64,000 nt of DNA from positions 2,480,001 through 2,544,000 of the forward strand of contig JAPEUQ010000002.1 of assembly GCA_027946365.1 (NCBI GenBank). The letters run 5' to 3'. Of this stretch, positions 11,662 to 24,350 are shown one piece after another. How positions within the stretch are numbered: the first letter of the stretch is position 1; the number at the start of each line of letters is the position of its first letter. This stretch comes from Kalmusia sp. IMI 367209. Taxonomy: Eukaryota > Ascomycota > Dothideomycetes > Pleosporales > Didymosphaeriaceae. The position numbers and the translations under genes were made by a program. The notes below the pieces were generated by a model that made no database searches, had not been told where the DNA came from, and saw nothing but the letters and a program-made list of their open reading frames with translations.

Positions 11662-13659
11662 ATGGCGGAGCAGGCCATCACACAAGGCGCCATCAAGTCC
11701 GGTTCCACCTCTTGCACGCGGTACGAGAATCCTGCTAACACAAATTCAGGAGCATTTTCGGGCCCGGCGGCTGCTTTGTGGATCAGCCGGTATTGCAATG
11801 CGTGCAAATCAAAACGATGGACCCTAAAGCGGGTGAGGGTGGCATCCAGCGCTTCCGCGTAGTGCTGAGTGACATTCGGAATTTCATCCAGACCATGATC
11901 GCGACAGGTAGGCAACGCCGGACACACCAACGCTCGACGTAGCTGATTTTTCCAAGCGGCAAATGATATCGTTTTGTCTGGCAGGCTCAAAAAGGGCTCC
12001 ATCGTACGTCTCCTGAAGTTCAATCCTCAGCAGGTCAAGGAAAAGAAAATCCTCATCATCATGGAACTGGACGTGCTTGAACAGTACGGTGAACACGAGA
12101 AGATCGGCCAGCCGGAAGCTCTTGAGAACGTCAAATCGGAGCCCCAGCCTGCAGCTATCTCTAGCAATGGCTTTTACGGCTCACGACCTGCGCAACAGCA
12201 GCCACCGCAGCAGCAGCAGCGCTCGCTACCCGTTCACCAGAGCAATCCCGGCACCTCGACACATCCTCACCTCTACCCCATCGAATCGCTATCCCCATAC
12301 GCACATAAATGGACAATTCGAGCGCGGTGCACATATAAGGGCGAGATGAAGACCTGGCATAATGCAAAGGGCGAGGGAAAACTATTCTCCGTCAATCTGC
12401 TAGATGACACTGGTGAGATTCGCGCGACTGGCTTTAATGATGTCTGTGAGAAGCTGTACCCGATCTTTGAGGAAGGAACAGTATATTACATTTCTGCACC
12501 GTGCAAAGTTACTTTGGCGAAGAAGCAGTTCTCAAATCTGCCCAACGACTATGAACTCCAATTTGAGAGAGACACGGAGGTGGAGAAGGCCGAGGACCAA
12601 GACAATAAGCCGCAAATTCGCTACAACTTCACGAAGATTGGTGAGCTCGACTCGGTGGAGAAGGATACCACGATCGATACGATTGGCGTGCTCAAAGAAG
12701 TTGGCGAGGTGAACACGCTGACCTCTTCAAAGACCAACAAAGACTTCACTAAGCGAGACTTGACACTGGCAGATGATAGCCAAACCTCAGTCAGGCTCAC
12801 TATCTGGGGCAATCAAGCACAGTCATTCGAAGCGCCCTTAGAGTCAATCATTGCCTTCAAAGGCGTGAAAGTCAGCGACTTTGGCGGCCGAAGTCTGAGT
12901 TTACTGAGTTCCGGCAACATGAACATTGATCCCGATATCGACGAAGCTCACAAGCTGAGGGGATGGTTCAATGCCATTGGTCAGAATGCTACTTTCACCA
13001 CACATCAAAATCTCGCGTCCGCCGGCGGTAGTAATCAGAAGCAGGACAGCAAGCTCATTCAGCAGGTTCTTGACGATGAAGACTTTTTACAGGACGCGCC
13101 CTCGTATTTCAACCTCAAAGCATCAATCATCTTTGTGAGGCATAATAATGCTACAATTGCTTATCCGGCCTGCTCGACGCCAGGCTGTAGCAAAAAGGTG
13201 ATTGAAGAGAACAGTGGCGAGTGGTGGTGTGAGAAATGTCAAGCAAAGTGGCCAGAACCGCTGTGGCGATACGTCCTCAACATCAACGTCGCTGATCACA
13301 CCGGCACACTGTGGCTAAGCTGTTTCGATGATGCTGGTCAGATGGTGATGGGCCTGTCAGCCAATGAAGTAATGAAGATCAAGACCAACGACGAAGAAAA
13401 CGACACCCAAAACTTCAGCATCGCCATGCAAGACGCCACTTGCAAGACGTTTAACTTCCGGGTCCGCGCTAAGATGGAAACATATAACGACCAGCCTAAG
13501 TAAGTTTTTGCACGAATGGCCCTCAATATGACACTAACGAAGTGTAGACCTCGTTATCAAGTTATGAGCATCAATGCTCTGAACTATGCCCAAGAAGCCA
13601 ACAAGCTTGCCCAGCTGATCAAGCAATATGATATCAACGATGATAGTTTATTCGTGTAG
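11662..13659 (+). CDS. RFA1: Replication protein A large subunit (RPA70/Rfa1)
   Basis: Single-strand DNA-binding subunit of the RPA heterotrimer, used in replication, repair, recombination and checkpoint signalling in the nucleus. Exons 11662-11696, 11750-11907, 11957-13499 and 13548-13659 give 615 aa, the usual length. The N-terminal OB fold (DBD-F) reads QGAIKSIFGPGGCFVDQPVL and ANDIVLSGRLKKGSIVRL. A Gln/Pro-rich linker (QQQPPQQQQRSLP) precedes DBD-A/B (WTIRARCTYKGEMKTWHNAK). DBD-C has the C4 zinc ribbon CSTPGCSKK...WWCEKCQAKWP, and the end is NKLAQLIKQYDINDDSLFV. Intron 1 (11697-11749) has a weak donor, GTCCGG, chosen because it restores GAIKSIF; an alternative 29-nt intron from 11721 is less likely. 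No indel is needed. Confidence 0.95.
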
Positions 13660-14261
13660 TAAGGAGAAAGGAAATTGCTGCAGCCTGACCGTCTTGTTAC
13701 GTGATGCTTCGGCGCAAGTTGAGTGTATGTTGTGGTTGCGGCGCATGAGGATACTCCACATTGTTGAGCTTTGATTCAAAAGCAATTGGGGGTCGTTGCT
13801 ATAGTGCACGTAGCAATGTGATGAGATGCACGTTTTGACTCTATGCAACGGAACATTTCAGTACTAGAACGAGATTTCGAGGACTCGTTATGAGCTAGAT
13901 CACCCAGAATGCATAGTATAATATAACAAAGGGCGCTAAGTTTTGTCTTCCAACTGTACGTCTCTTAGGTATCTTCGTATTCGTGTGTGCAAGTTGTTGT
14001 CATAACCGTATTTCTTCATGTAATTACATCCGAATCTATTTTGCAAGGAAGTCGCACAGAGGTAGTGTATAGATCGAGTTGACAGGAACCCCGACGTTCT
14101 CATCGCTCATGTTGATGCCAAGACTATTTGGCGCTAGTGGCGGCGATTACATAACGCGGAGCCGAGCCTCCGCACACACGAAGAAATTAGACGTCCAGCA
14201 ACTTATTCACACCAACGCTTACCCGTCGCCCTATCTAACCGACACAGCAAAATCAGTCAAG
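13660..14261. other. Intergenic region, RFA1 3' flank and RPL44 promoter
   Basis: No coding exon is seen. The last 150 bases should hold the ribosomal protein promoter; I could not assign a specific site. Confidence 0.5.
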
Positions 14262-15263
14262 ATGGTAAGTACAATGTATAACATATACTCTTCTTGATAC
14301 TCGCGACAATTGCGACACGGACAAGCGACACCCTGATGCCGACCGATTACGAACTTCGCCTCCGAAAACCTGGTGCGGGAATGCAGGACGATAGGCTGGA
14401 GGGCAATGCGCGAGGAGAGCCCTTGACATATAGTATGGTGGATTGCATGTTGGTGTATGCGAAGAAGAGGCAAGGAACGGTTGGAATGAAAATGGAGATT
14501 CCGAATCGCACAACAGGTGGATCAGGAGGGGGACGCCAATACCCACGACATCGGCGAGAACCTCACTACATCCACACCCTTTAATCCTATGGTTATCTTA
14601 CAACTCGCTCCGAGCGCCCTACCGATCTGGTCAAGCTCGTGCAAATCGTCAGCCATTCATCGCATCGACCCTGAAGCCACCTCTTGCCCACTCGCTCTCG
14701 ATGTTCGCTCGTCCGTGTCGCAATCGCTCGCTCAAATTCTCCCCCCAATATTTGCAACTATCTTGCAAGTGCATTACGTGCTGACTTGCTATGATAGGTC
14801 AACGTACCTAAGACCCGACGAACCTACTGCAAGGGCAAGGACTGCAAGAAGCGTCAGTTCTATCCTCACATTAGATATGAGAGGCGTATACTGAGAATCG
14901 GCAGACACGCAGCACAAGGTCACCCAGTACAAGGCCGGCAAAGCATCGTTGTTCGCCCAGGGAAAGCGTCGTTATGACCGCAAGCAGAGTGGTTATGGTG
15001 GTCAGACCAAGCCCGTCTTCCACAAGGTACGATCAATAGTGATTCACTGTAGTGCTACGCTGACAACCTTGCAGAGGGCGAAGACCACCAAGAAGGTCGT
15101 GCTCCGACTAGAGTGCACTGCCTGCAAGGTACGACCCCTCCGACAAAGCATAATGTAAACCTCTGACGTTCTCCAGACCAAGGCACAGCTCGCCCTCAAG
15201 CGGTGCAAGCACTTCGAGTTGGGTGGTGACAAGAAGACGAAGGGTGCTGCTCTTGTCTTCTAA
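14262..15263 (+). CDS. RPL44: 60S ribosomal protein L44 (eL42)
   Basis: Zinc-ribbon protein of the large ribosomal subunit near the E site. Five exons: 14262-14264 (only the ATG), 14798-14852, 14905-15026, 15075-15128 and 15177-15263, giving 106 aa, the standard length. The protein reads [20 protein letters not shown], continues through [20 protein letters not shown] and [20 protein letters not shown], and ends [13 protein letters not shown]. Zinc ligands come from the CKGKDC and CTAC/CKH segments. In the cycloheximide-sensitivity region it reads [10 protein letters not shown], with Pro at the position that confers sensitivity in yeasts (family knowledge). Intron 1 is 533 nt and begins directly after the initiator codon (ATG|GTAAGT); the others are 48-52 nt. 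Confidence 0.95.
14265..14797 (+). other. Long first intron of RPL44
   Basis: A 533-nt intron bounded by GTAAGT and ATGATAG, about ten times the size of the other introns of the gene. Short open frames run through it, but none has recognisable similarity. I looked for C/D-box snoRNA boxes (RTGATGA with CTGA) and did not find a convincing pair. Confidence 0.7.
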
Positions 15264-15681
15264 GCGTATTCCTTGTTCTCTCTTTTGCTGGGCCCTCGGC
15301 GTAGTCTTCTGGGGCGGATAGGGACGGGACGGCTTTCCCAATCGACACATGCAAGCATGGTGGAGCAGCGAGGGCGGTTCTGGGGATGAAAACATGCCGG
15401 TCACGATATTCACGGACTGTAACCTACAAATGCATCAAATGGAGCTCGATTGAAGGCCCTTTCATCAATACTTATCTCGTGCACGTTTTTGATAGCCTTT
15501 CGTACAAGCGCGCTTCGATATCTGCCAATAGCGGAGCGGGGTGTTTCGGGATAGTCATCGGAGAATCTTAGCAGCCCCACTAGTAACACGCCGTACACGC
15601 CTTTCGTTGATCAACAAGACTCAACAGTGCCCCAAAACGAGTGAGCAGCGTAAACCTTTATTTTCTCCCAGCGCAATCGCA
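15264..15681. other. Intergenic region, RPL44 3' flank and ketopantoate reductase promoter
   Basis: No coding exon is seen. The sequence just before the next start codon is CAATCGCAATGG, a fair initiation context. Confidence 0.45.
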
Positions 15682-17017
15682 ATGGCTGACTCACAAAAGA
15701 AAAGCGTGTTGATCATCGGTGGCGGGGCTGTTGGAGCCATCGCTGCGCTGAACCTTGAAGTCGGTGGATTGGCGACTGTCACTCTTGTATTGCGATCAAA
15801 CTATAATGCGGTTGGCACCAATGGGTTCGACATCAATTCATGCGATCACGGAAAAATTCAGCACTGGAAGCCTAGTGTTGGTAGGTTTTTGGCTTGCATT
15901 TCATTACCACTTTGTTCCAATGTGTTGAGTCTAGTGTACCTTCTTTTGGCTTGTCATCTTCGTCACTAGGTTATTTTTCTATATGATCTATTTGAGTTCC
16001 TATAGGGGTCGCTTTTGATAAGACGAATAGACATAACAGCTAATACAGACTCACAGTCCGCAATACCATCCCCAACCTCACCCAAGAATCCCTACCGCCC
16101 TATGACTACATCCTCCTAGCTACAAAAAATATCCCCGACATACCTCCCAGCGTCATCGACCTCGTCTCCCCAGCTTTGCCTGCGTCCAACACACACACTA
16201 CAGTTATTCTGCTCCAAAATGGACTTCACATCTATAAGCCGTTTCTGACCTCGCACCACCGGACACCTGTGCTAAGCGGCATCAGTATGATTGGCAGCGA
16301 GGAAATAGCCCCGGGGGTCATCATCCAAGACGACCACGACCGCTTGCTTATCGGCGCCTTTCCGAACTCTAACATCTCCGCCTCGGACGCTGCGTCCGCG
16401 GCACAGACTTTCGTGGACATGTATTCCAAAGGTGGTAAGACGAACTGCAAAGTCAGCGAAAATGTGCTGCATGATCGGTGGCGCAAGCTCGTGTATAATG
16501 CGTGCTTGAACCCCATCTGCGCAATTCTAGGTTTAGATACTGGAAGATTAAGATTGGCCGGTGGCGGTGATGTTGTCGAAGGTCTCGTCAGGCCCGCTAT
16601 GCGGGAGATCGTGGAGGCGGCACGAGCAAATGGCGTAGTGCTCGGGGAGGAAGTGGTGCAAGGCATGATTGATGCGGACCCACTAGAGAAGTATTTAAGT
16701 CCGAGTATGTTGGCGGATGTACGAAAGGTGAGTGCCATACCCTTTTATGTTCTCTATGAGGATAGTGGGCTTGAGAGATAGGTGCATGTTAGGACGAGGT
16801 GACCTGGACGGCGGTTTGGTGACGGAGTGCAGATAAGCTGATTAGTAGGCAGGGTAACTTCATCGAGTATGAGAATCTGCTGGGCGAGCCGCTCAGGGAG
16901 GGGAAGAGCGCTGATGTGTCGATGCCGACGATTGAGGTATTGTACAACATGGCAAAGGCAATCCAGTGGCGGACTAAGGAGGCAAGGGGCTTGGTAGAGA
17001 TCCCTGCTAAGACGTAG
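15682..17017 (+). CDS. 2-dehydropantoate 2-reductase (ketopantoate reductase) family protein
   Basis: NADPH-dependent reductase of the ApbA/PanE family; the canonical enzyme reduces ketopantoate to pantoate for coenzyme A synthesis. Exons 15682-15880, 16057-16727 and 16853-17017 give 344 aa, typical length. The N-terminal Rossmann motif is VLIIGGGAVGAIAALNLE; the family segment NSCDHGKIQHWKPSV joins after intron 1 to VRNTIPNLTQ and DYILLATKNIPDIPPSV. The conserved C-terminal helical domain has RWRKLVYNACLNPICAILGL and, after intron 2, GNFIEYENLLGEPLREGKS. Fungi carry several paralogues, and many may act on other 2-keto acids, so the pantothenate role is not proven. Confidence 0.88.
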
Positions 17018-17450
17018 GCCTGACCACTGCCCTTTTGACTTTGGCGTCAGGCTCTTGAACGTACTGTACTAGAGAGAAAAATCGAGACCTCATATTATAT
17101 AGCGTACTTACGTGATATATTGCGCGCGAAAACTATCTCCTACTTTTCCTCCTATGACTGACTATGCACGTCTGTGGTGTTTGCGCAAGGAGCTTGTACC
17201 GTCCTCAACGCAGCACCTGTAGGTACCAATAAGGCATGATCCGCATACGATATTCACGGTATGCGCACGTGCTTCTAGCTGATAACCATAATTGTGGTAG
17301 CTTAGGCATTCAACAGCCCGCACGTTATATTGGTACCGCGAGTGTTGAACGGCAAATCCCCACGCAAATGATTTAAACGTCAAACAAGACTACTTTACCT
17401 TAGCTCATGCAATGCAGTCCTCTACACCATAAAAGAGAAAAAGGGCTTAC
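17018..17450. other. Intergenic region
   Basis: No coding exon or RNA gene is seen. The stretch around 17080-17130 is AT-rich. Confidence 0.45.
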
Positions 17451-18970
17451 ATGGTGACTACAAGGTGATAGTGACCCAACCGTCCGCCCTCGCGACGGAA
17501 GGCGTATTGAGTACCGGGGTGAAGTTACAGCTGGCTGAGCCAGCACTTGGAAGTGCGCAGCAAACTCTTCTTTCAATCAGCGCAGGTGCATCATTGGTCG
17601 GGGATAAAATCAATGGTATACGCCGGTGGATGCTTCCGAAGTTTTCATATCATCAATACCTACTTAGACTGTCGCTGATCTACTTCCTTATTTAGGGATG
17701 CCCGCGGAGATCGTGACGTTGATTGCAATGTCTCTAGGGACGAGCAAAAAAGGCAACAACCCAAGATATATGCCAATACATCCAGTATACGTTCGACACA
17801 CGTTTACCTACCGCCGGAAACACATGCTGTCTCGATACAGTCTACACGGGCTTCTTGATATACCACAGCACCCTACGCTTGGCGGATATCTGCGTGAGGT
17901 CTCCCTGGGCCCGAAACGCATAGACGATAATTCTGCCGCTCCTCCTTTTGTGAATTTCGCCCACAATTTGACCCGTTTCAAAGAGGTCTGGGACCACCTG
18001 CACATAGAGCAAGAAGACTTCGTCGAGAGCGACCAAGCAGTGCCACTATTGACAGATGCTTTGAAAGGCTTTCCAAGATTGCAAAAGATCTTTTTCAATA
18101 ATACCAAAAAGATGACTCAAAAATCGTTGTTCGTTATCCTAAGGACGGTAGGACGCTGCCATGAGGAGCGTATCGCTCTATTATCAAACATCTGGAATGT
18201 GTTTGGGAGAATTCGCGAAAAGATGTAGGCCCTCTGGAATGTACAGCCCAATGGAGAATGTCACGTGCGAAGATCCTCTTTGCTGGCCATGGCGCCTCAC
18301 AAAAGCACTGAGAATTCGACGCTATTCTTCGAGCTTTGTATGATATTAAAGACCGACCAGGTGGGACGATCGATTTTGCTTTGGACTCAAGCCGCGAGGT
18401 ACGCGACTACTCCGACCAATACAATACCCGGCGGAAATTTTGATGTCGAGTCTAGCAGGCTTGCAAGAACCGTGTTCAGAGTATCTCTCTCCTCCGCACC
18501 ATGTTGAGTAACATTGAACAACCACATGCTAGAGCTGACTGGCTTAGTTAAATCGGCCAAAAGTTGTGGCGCGAATGTCGAAGTGTCGCAATGTCAGCGC
18601 ACGTTCTACTGTGCTAAGATTTTTTGCAACGCTGTGCTGCCGAAACTGCGCCGTGTCCACATAAAGCACGCCTCGATCCAGAATCTTTGATTTGACAAGT
18701 TCTTGATCGAACGCTCCAAGACTTTCGAGCTGATGAATCTCGAAAAAGTCGCTCTATCTGCGATAAAATGTACTCAGTCGACGCTGTCGGTCCCAATATA
18801 CTAATCGCATGAGTACCGAACTGTGGACCCTTGCTGGGTCGCGAAGTTCGCACTCATGCTTCAGTGCCCGCGATTGCGTTGTATTGGACTATATGAACTC
18901 TCTTGGAGTAAATATCCAACCAGAACTATCAACCTTTTGGATTGCCAGACACCAAGGTCGCTGGCATCGT
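17451..18970 (+). pseudogene. Decayed F-box domain protein
   Basis: An F-box-like start, INGMPAEIVTLIAMSLGTSK, is restored by an 80-nt intron (17616-17695, GTATAC...TTAG). It is followed by a segment typical of large fungal F-box families (SRYSLHGLLDIPQHPTLGGY, LREVSLGP). Such proteins normally recruit substrates to SCF ubiquitin ligases. The upstream exon has no in-frame ATG, the main frame stops at 18226-18228, and later coding traces (CEDPLCWPWRLTKALR near 18270; YDIKDRPGGTIDFALDSSRE near 18340; ERSKTFELMNLEKVALSA near 18710) sit in different frames with stops between. I read this as a decayed gene. End coordinates are approximate. Confidence 0.6.
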
Positions 18971-20112
18971 TCAAAGTTAAACTCTAGAGCAAATCACTCG
19001 TAGCGCGGGATGCCGAGATACGCACTAGGTTGGAAATGACCATTCATCACAGTGCAATGGAGTATAAGCCTAGGAGGTACCTAGAATACTCTTGTGTCCT
19101 GATTTCCCCGAGGGGAGACTGAGCCGACCGGGCGGGCATAGACATTAGCTGGATCGGGAGACAGGCAGAGTGCAATGGGGTACGATGGATATGAACAAAA
19201 CAGCCTCCATGTATCTTCCTTTAGTAAGATGAATAGACCTACCTAGTAGTTCACTGACAACCCTTTGGATACTATTGAGCGTGACATTACCCACGCTTAG
19301 GCCTCTGCCATAGACAGTAACAACGACTGAGAGAATGCTATCGAAGTAGATCCAAACAGGCTAGCGAGATGGCTTAGGCTGCGAACAAGCTTCGCCTCCG
19401 TCTGCAGTGCGACAAAGAAATGCCAACCCTGGTGTGCAGGCTATCTCAAAGGACAAGAGCTTGGCACGGGTGATAGGCAGAGATGCCTGACAAATGAGGA
19501 GCGTTTGTGAACGCATAGTTGAAGCAAGCCGTCTTGCGCCGAGGGAAGCGGATGACGTCTGGTGCCGTGTTCCGAACTGGACGGTCTTGGACTGTGAAAG
19601 TCCAGAACGATAGGCGGAGCCGCTAGACGCGAAGGCACACTAGCGTCTGCCAAGGTCAAAGAGCGGAACGCCAAGTATTCCCGCGCCGTTGCCACCCTTG
19701 TCTCAATCGCCCCTCCAGCTCGCATCGAGACGACCCCGCCGTCATCATTCAAGAGTGTATCCGACAATTGACACCTCTGTGTGCCCCACGAAAGTGTCTC
19801 CCTATCTCGTTGTGTTGCAAAATTCCTCTCTTCGCACTACTCTATCACGATCACCAACTCCCCAAGACAGACCCCCGTTCCGCCTGGACGGTAGCCTCTG
19901 CTGTCAGAAACCACTTGTAATGTCCCCGGACCACTCGCAACATTTCCACGATAGCGTACATCATGCCAAGATGTGGATACGTTCATGGGCTTGGCTGCGG
20001 TCATACAGCGTCCCGAGTCTTCTCCAGTCTGTGTTTAAATGGCCTGACATCCCCCGCATCTCGATTTGCTTGTCTTCCCTAGAACTTCTTGATTCTTCTT
20101 CCACCACGCGCT
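18971..20112. promoter_or_regulatory. Intergenic, promoter and long 5' UTR of ENA ATPase
   Basis: No coding exon can be supported. The last 400 bases are rich in C and T with CTC/TCTC tracts, as expected of a fungal 5' UTR and core promoter. Short upstream ATGs occur (for example at 19921 and 19962), so upstream-ORF control of the pump is possible but untested. Confidence 0.45.
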
Positions 20113-23100
20113 ATGGGAAAGAAGACTCAGACCCTTGAAGGTCACGTTTCCGGCCAGGCCAACACACCACTGTCTCGCCCGGCCCATGCCCTTGCATACT
20201 CCAAAGTCATTGAGGAGGTAGGATGCAATCCAGAGAATGGCCTTTCATCGTCGGAAGCTACAAAACGCCATGAGGAGTACGGAAATAACGACTTGGGAGA
20301 GGATGGTGGGGTGCAGCCCGCCAAGATTCTGCTCCGACAGGTCGCAAATGCAATGACTTTGGTAAGCAACGTTGTAGCAAAGCGAAGTATGAAAGTCATT
20401 TAACACAGAAACAGATCCTAATCATGGCTATGGGTGTTAGCTTTGGTATCAAATCGTGGATTGAGGGCGGTGTAGTGACTGCTATCATTCTGCTGAACAT
20501 CATCGTTGGATTTGTGCAAGAGTTCAATGCCGAAAAAACGATGGACTCCTTGCGATCACTCAGCTCCCCAACAGCAACTGCTGTTCGAGATGGCAAGACA
20601 ATTACTGTACCAACCGTCGAAGTAGTCCCCGGTGACATGGTAGAGATGAAGACAGGTGACACTGTCCCGGCCGATGTTCGACTCATCGAAGCCGTGAACT
20701 TCGAGACCGACGAAGCACTTCTCACTGGCGAGAGTTTACCTGTTTTGAAAGATGCCGACGCTGAGTTTGACGACGATACTGGCCCCGGTGATCGATTGAA
20801 CATTGCATTCAGCTCCTCAACTGTCACCAAAGGCCGCGCACGAGGAATTGTTTTTGCTACTGGAATGTACACCGAAATAGGAAGTATTGCTATGTCGCTA
20901 CGAGATAAGGGCTCGCGACGACGACCTGTGAAGCGTAAGGAGGACGGCTCCGCTGGTCCGCACCGACACCTACAAGCATGGGGCCTAACTTTTGCCGATG
21001 CCGTGGGACACTTCCTTGGGGTGAATGTTGGAACGCCACTGCAGAGGAAGCTATCACGCCTTGCACTCCTCCTACTCGGCATCGCCGTCGTGTGCGCAAT
21101 CATCGTCCTAGCAGCCAATGAATTCGTTAATGATCAAGAAGTCATCATCTACGCTGTCGCAACCGGTCTCAGTATGATTCCAGCGTCTCTTATTGTAGTT
21201 TTGACCATCACAATGGCCGCGGGAACAAAACGAATGGTGCACAGAAATGTTATCGTTCGCAACCTCAAATCGTTGGAGGCTTTGGGTGGAGTGACGGGTA
21301 TGTGTGAAAATAGATCCCTTTTCCAAGTTATCTTTAACATTTCTCTAGATATCTGCTCCGATAAAACCGGTACCCTCACACAAGGCAAGATGGTTGCAAA
21401 GAAGGCTTGGATCCCCGCCAAAGGAACCTATTCTGTTGGAACCACCGACTCGCCCCACGACCCAACCGTTGGATCGATCAGCTTCACGCCAAAACCACCT
21501 AGTCAGATGGATATGGACAAAGAAGGAGCAGATTCGTCACACGAAGAACTGCTAAAGGACAACGTACATTTGCTTGAATACTTAAAGGTCGCATCGTTGG
21601 CTAACCTAGCCCACGTTCACCCGAATGAGGAAGAAGGTGGATGGAACGCCCGAGGTGATCCTACGGAAATTGCTATCCAGGTCCTTGCTTCTCGTTTCAA
21701 GTGGAACAGGCTCGATTATACCACGGGCGAACGCCCAGCATGGAAGCAACTAGCGGAGTTCCCATTCGACTCAGACGTCAAGAAAATGTCAGTCATATTT
21801 GAAGAGGCGCAAACGTCACAGAAACATGTCTTCACCAAGGGTGCCGTGGAAAGGGTAAGTTATACCAGAACGTTAAAAACAAATGAAACGCTTGCTGACA
21901 TCTATCAACCTTTAGGTCATCTATTCCTGCACAACCCTATTCAACGGTGGAGGCGATACCCCGGCTGAAATGACAGATGATATCCGCGACGAGATTCTCA
22001 AGAACATGGAGGCCTTGGCAGCCCAAGGTCTCCGCGTCCTGGCTTTAGCTAGTAAACCGTGGGAAGGAACAGTCACAAAGGGAGAGGAAGTCGATCGCAG
22101 TCAAATCGAAGAGGGACTCACTTTCAGAGGCCTTGTGGGTCTTTACGATCCGCCAAGGCCCGAGACTGCTGACTCGGTGCGACAATGTCAAAAGGCTGGT
22201 ATCCAGGTCCACATGCTTACTGGTGATCATCCTGGCACTGCGCGCGCTATTGCGGAGGAGGTTGGAATTCTCCCCTCGAACGTAGCTACAGTGGCCAAGG
22301 ACGTCCTCGATGCCATGGTCATGACTGCTTCTCAGTTTGATAAGCTTTCTGACGACGAAATCGATGCGCTCCCGCTTCTTCCCCTAGTTATCGCTCGATG
22401 TGCGCCGAATACCAAGGTCCGCATGATTGATGCTTTGCATCGTAGGAAGGCATTCGCTGCGATGGTATGTTACTACTTCAATTTGATGATATCGCCATGG
22501 TGGCTGACAACGCATAGACAGGTGACGGTGTTAATGATTCTCCCTCCCTAAAACGTGCCGACGTAGGCATCGGTATGGGCACAGGATCGGACGTAGCCAA
22601 AGACGCGTCCGACATTGTCTTGACTGACGACAACTTCGCCTCCATCCTGAACGCTATCGAAGAAGGCCGACGCATGTTCGACAACATTCAAAAGTTTATC
22701 CTCCATCTTCTCGCACAGAACATTGCTCAAGCATGCACTTTACTTATCGGCTTGGTTTTCAAAGATTCCACCGGTCTTTCGGTTTTCCCCCTATCACCTG
22801 TTGAGGTCATGTGGATTATCATGGTCACTTCATCTGTTCCGGATATGGGACTTGGCTTCGAAGTCGCTTCGCCGGACATTCTTCGGCGCCCACCTCAGAG
22901 TGTAAGTCTATTGTTATGCAATTCAGGATACAAGCTAATACCAAACAGCTCAAGCGTGGTGTTTTCACCATAGAAGTGATGCTTGATATGGTCGTCTATG
23001 GCCTCTGGATTGCCGCGCTCTGCCTTGCATCGTTCACACTCGTCCTGAGCGGATGGGGTGATGGTAACCTCGGCTCTAATTGTAACGATAGCTATAGCGA

Positions 23101-23563
23101 AGATTGTGACACCGTCTTCCGCGCCCGTGCCACCTGCTTCGCCTGCCTTACCTGGTTCTCTCTCTTCCTCGCGTGGCAGATGGTTGACATGCGCCGTTCG
23201 TTCTTCCGTATGCAACCTGGCTCCAAGAAGTACTTCACGCAATGGTTCTTCGACGTGTGGCGTAACAAGTTCCTCTTCTGGTCCATCATGGCCGGCTTTA
23301 TTACCATCTTCCCCGTGCTCTATATTCCTGTCATTAATTCAACGGTATTCAAACACAAGGGTATCAGTTGGGAATGGGGCATTGTTTTCATTGCTACGAT
23401 CCTGTTCTTCTTGGGAATTGAGCTCTGGAAATTTGCGAAGAGGCAATACTTCAAGAGACAGGAGCACAAGAGTGGCATTCGGAGGGGTAGTGTGGATCTT
23501 GAGAAAAGGACGTTTGAGAGATACCTCAGTACGGCAATCAGCACAGATGACGAGAAGGTATGA
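20113..23563 (+). CDS. ENA1: ENA-type sodium/potassium P-type ATPase (P-type IID)
   Basis: Plasma membrane ATPase exporting Na+, Li+ or K+, central to salt and alkaline-pH tolerance in fungi. Six exons (20113-20361, 20415-21297, 21349-21854, 21916-22464, 22518-22901, 22949-23563) give 1061 aa, the usual size. Seen in order: N-terminal cation-ATPase domain (SRPAHALAYSKVIEEVGCNP), actuator TGES motif (DEALLTGESLPVLKDADAEF), transmembrane segment 4 (VATGLSMIPASLIVVLTITM), phosphorylation site DICSDKTGTLTQGKM, nucleotide-domain sequence FTKGAVERVIYS, HMLTGDHPGTARAIAEEVGI and the hinge TGDGVNDSPSLKRADVGIGM. The C-terminal membrane domain includes NIAQACTLLIGLVFKDSTGL. All key motifs are intact. 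The gene symbol reflects family membership, not proven orthology to one ENA paralogue. Confidence 0.94.
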
Positions 23564-24350
23564 ACAAGGCAGGCACACAATACTTCACGATCTGATGAGT
23601 GCTTTCCATCTTCATTATGAAGACTCGTGGGGTTTTGGTTTTTAGTTTAGAGCTCGATATCACTGTAGCGTTTCCAAATAGTTCTGTACATAACGACAAT
23701 TTGCCCATACACTTCGACCTTCCTAATCTTCGACTCCGCCAAGTGTAACCCCAGCATTAGATGACGACGCTCTCGCAACAGCCCATATCTGCCGTCTTTC
23801 CGATCGCAGCCCGTTTAGACACCTCCCCGGAACTCGGCATACCCAGCCAAGCAACTCCGCCCCGCTGACTTGGCACCAAGCCTCTATACCCCGCGCTAAC
23901 TTGGCGTTCCCACCTAACCAACCTTTTTGCCTCAACCCAGTCTTCTTCGCGGGCTTGGATGCACAAGACTCTAGGCTCTTGGGAAAGACCAATCGAACCC
24001 ATCACGCCAGGGATGGGCACGCCATTATTGTGTGTTCGCTTGGACGCCCGGGTGTTTTCTAAGGTTGGTCGTCGAGAACATGGCCTTCGTTGAGTGAATG
24101 TGATTCCTGTTGTTTGAGCGGGTACAAATTGTGACTATTCTGAATAAGAGTGGTGTGGTTGGCCTCAAGGAGACTAATTACTCGGATGCCGTGGGTATCA
24201 ATGCAGGAAAGGTGCAGTTGAGTGACAATCTTGGCAATGCTCGAGACATGCGTGACGGCCTGGGCGGCGCATCTCTCTTTTACCCATTGAGCTACCTGAA
24301 TTTAAACCGAAGGAGAGCACGTAAGAGGGAGAGAAAAGAATGTCAGCAGG
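23564..24350. other. Intergenic region downstream of ENA
   Basis: No coding exon recognised. It should hold the ENA 3' UTR and the promoter of the small membrane protein gene. Confidence 0.45.

Noticed and set aside
20396..21118. A 240-codon minus-strand open frame inside the ENA gene
   Set aside because: It lies wholly antisense to a strongly conserved ATPase exon, is Ser/Thr/Arg-biased and has no recognisable domain.
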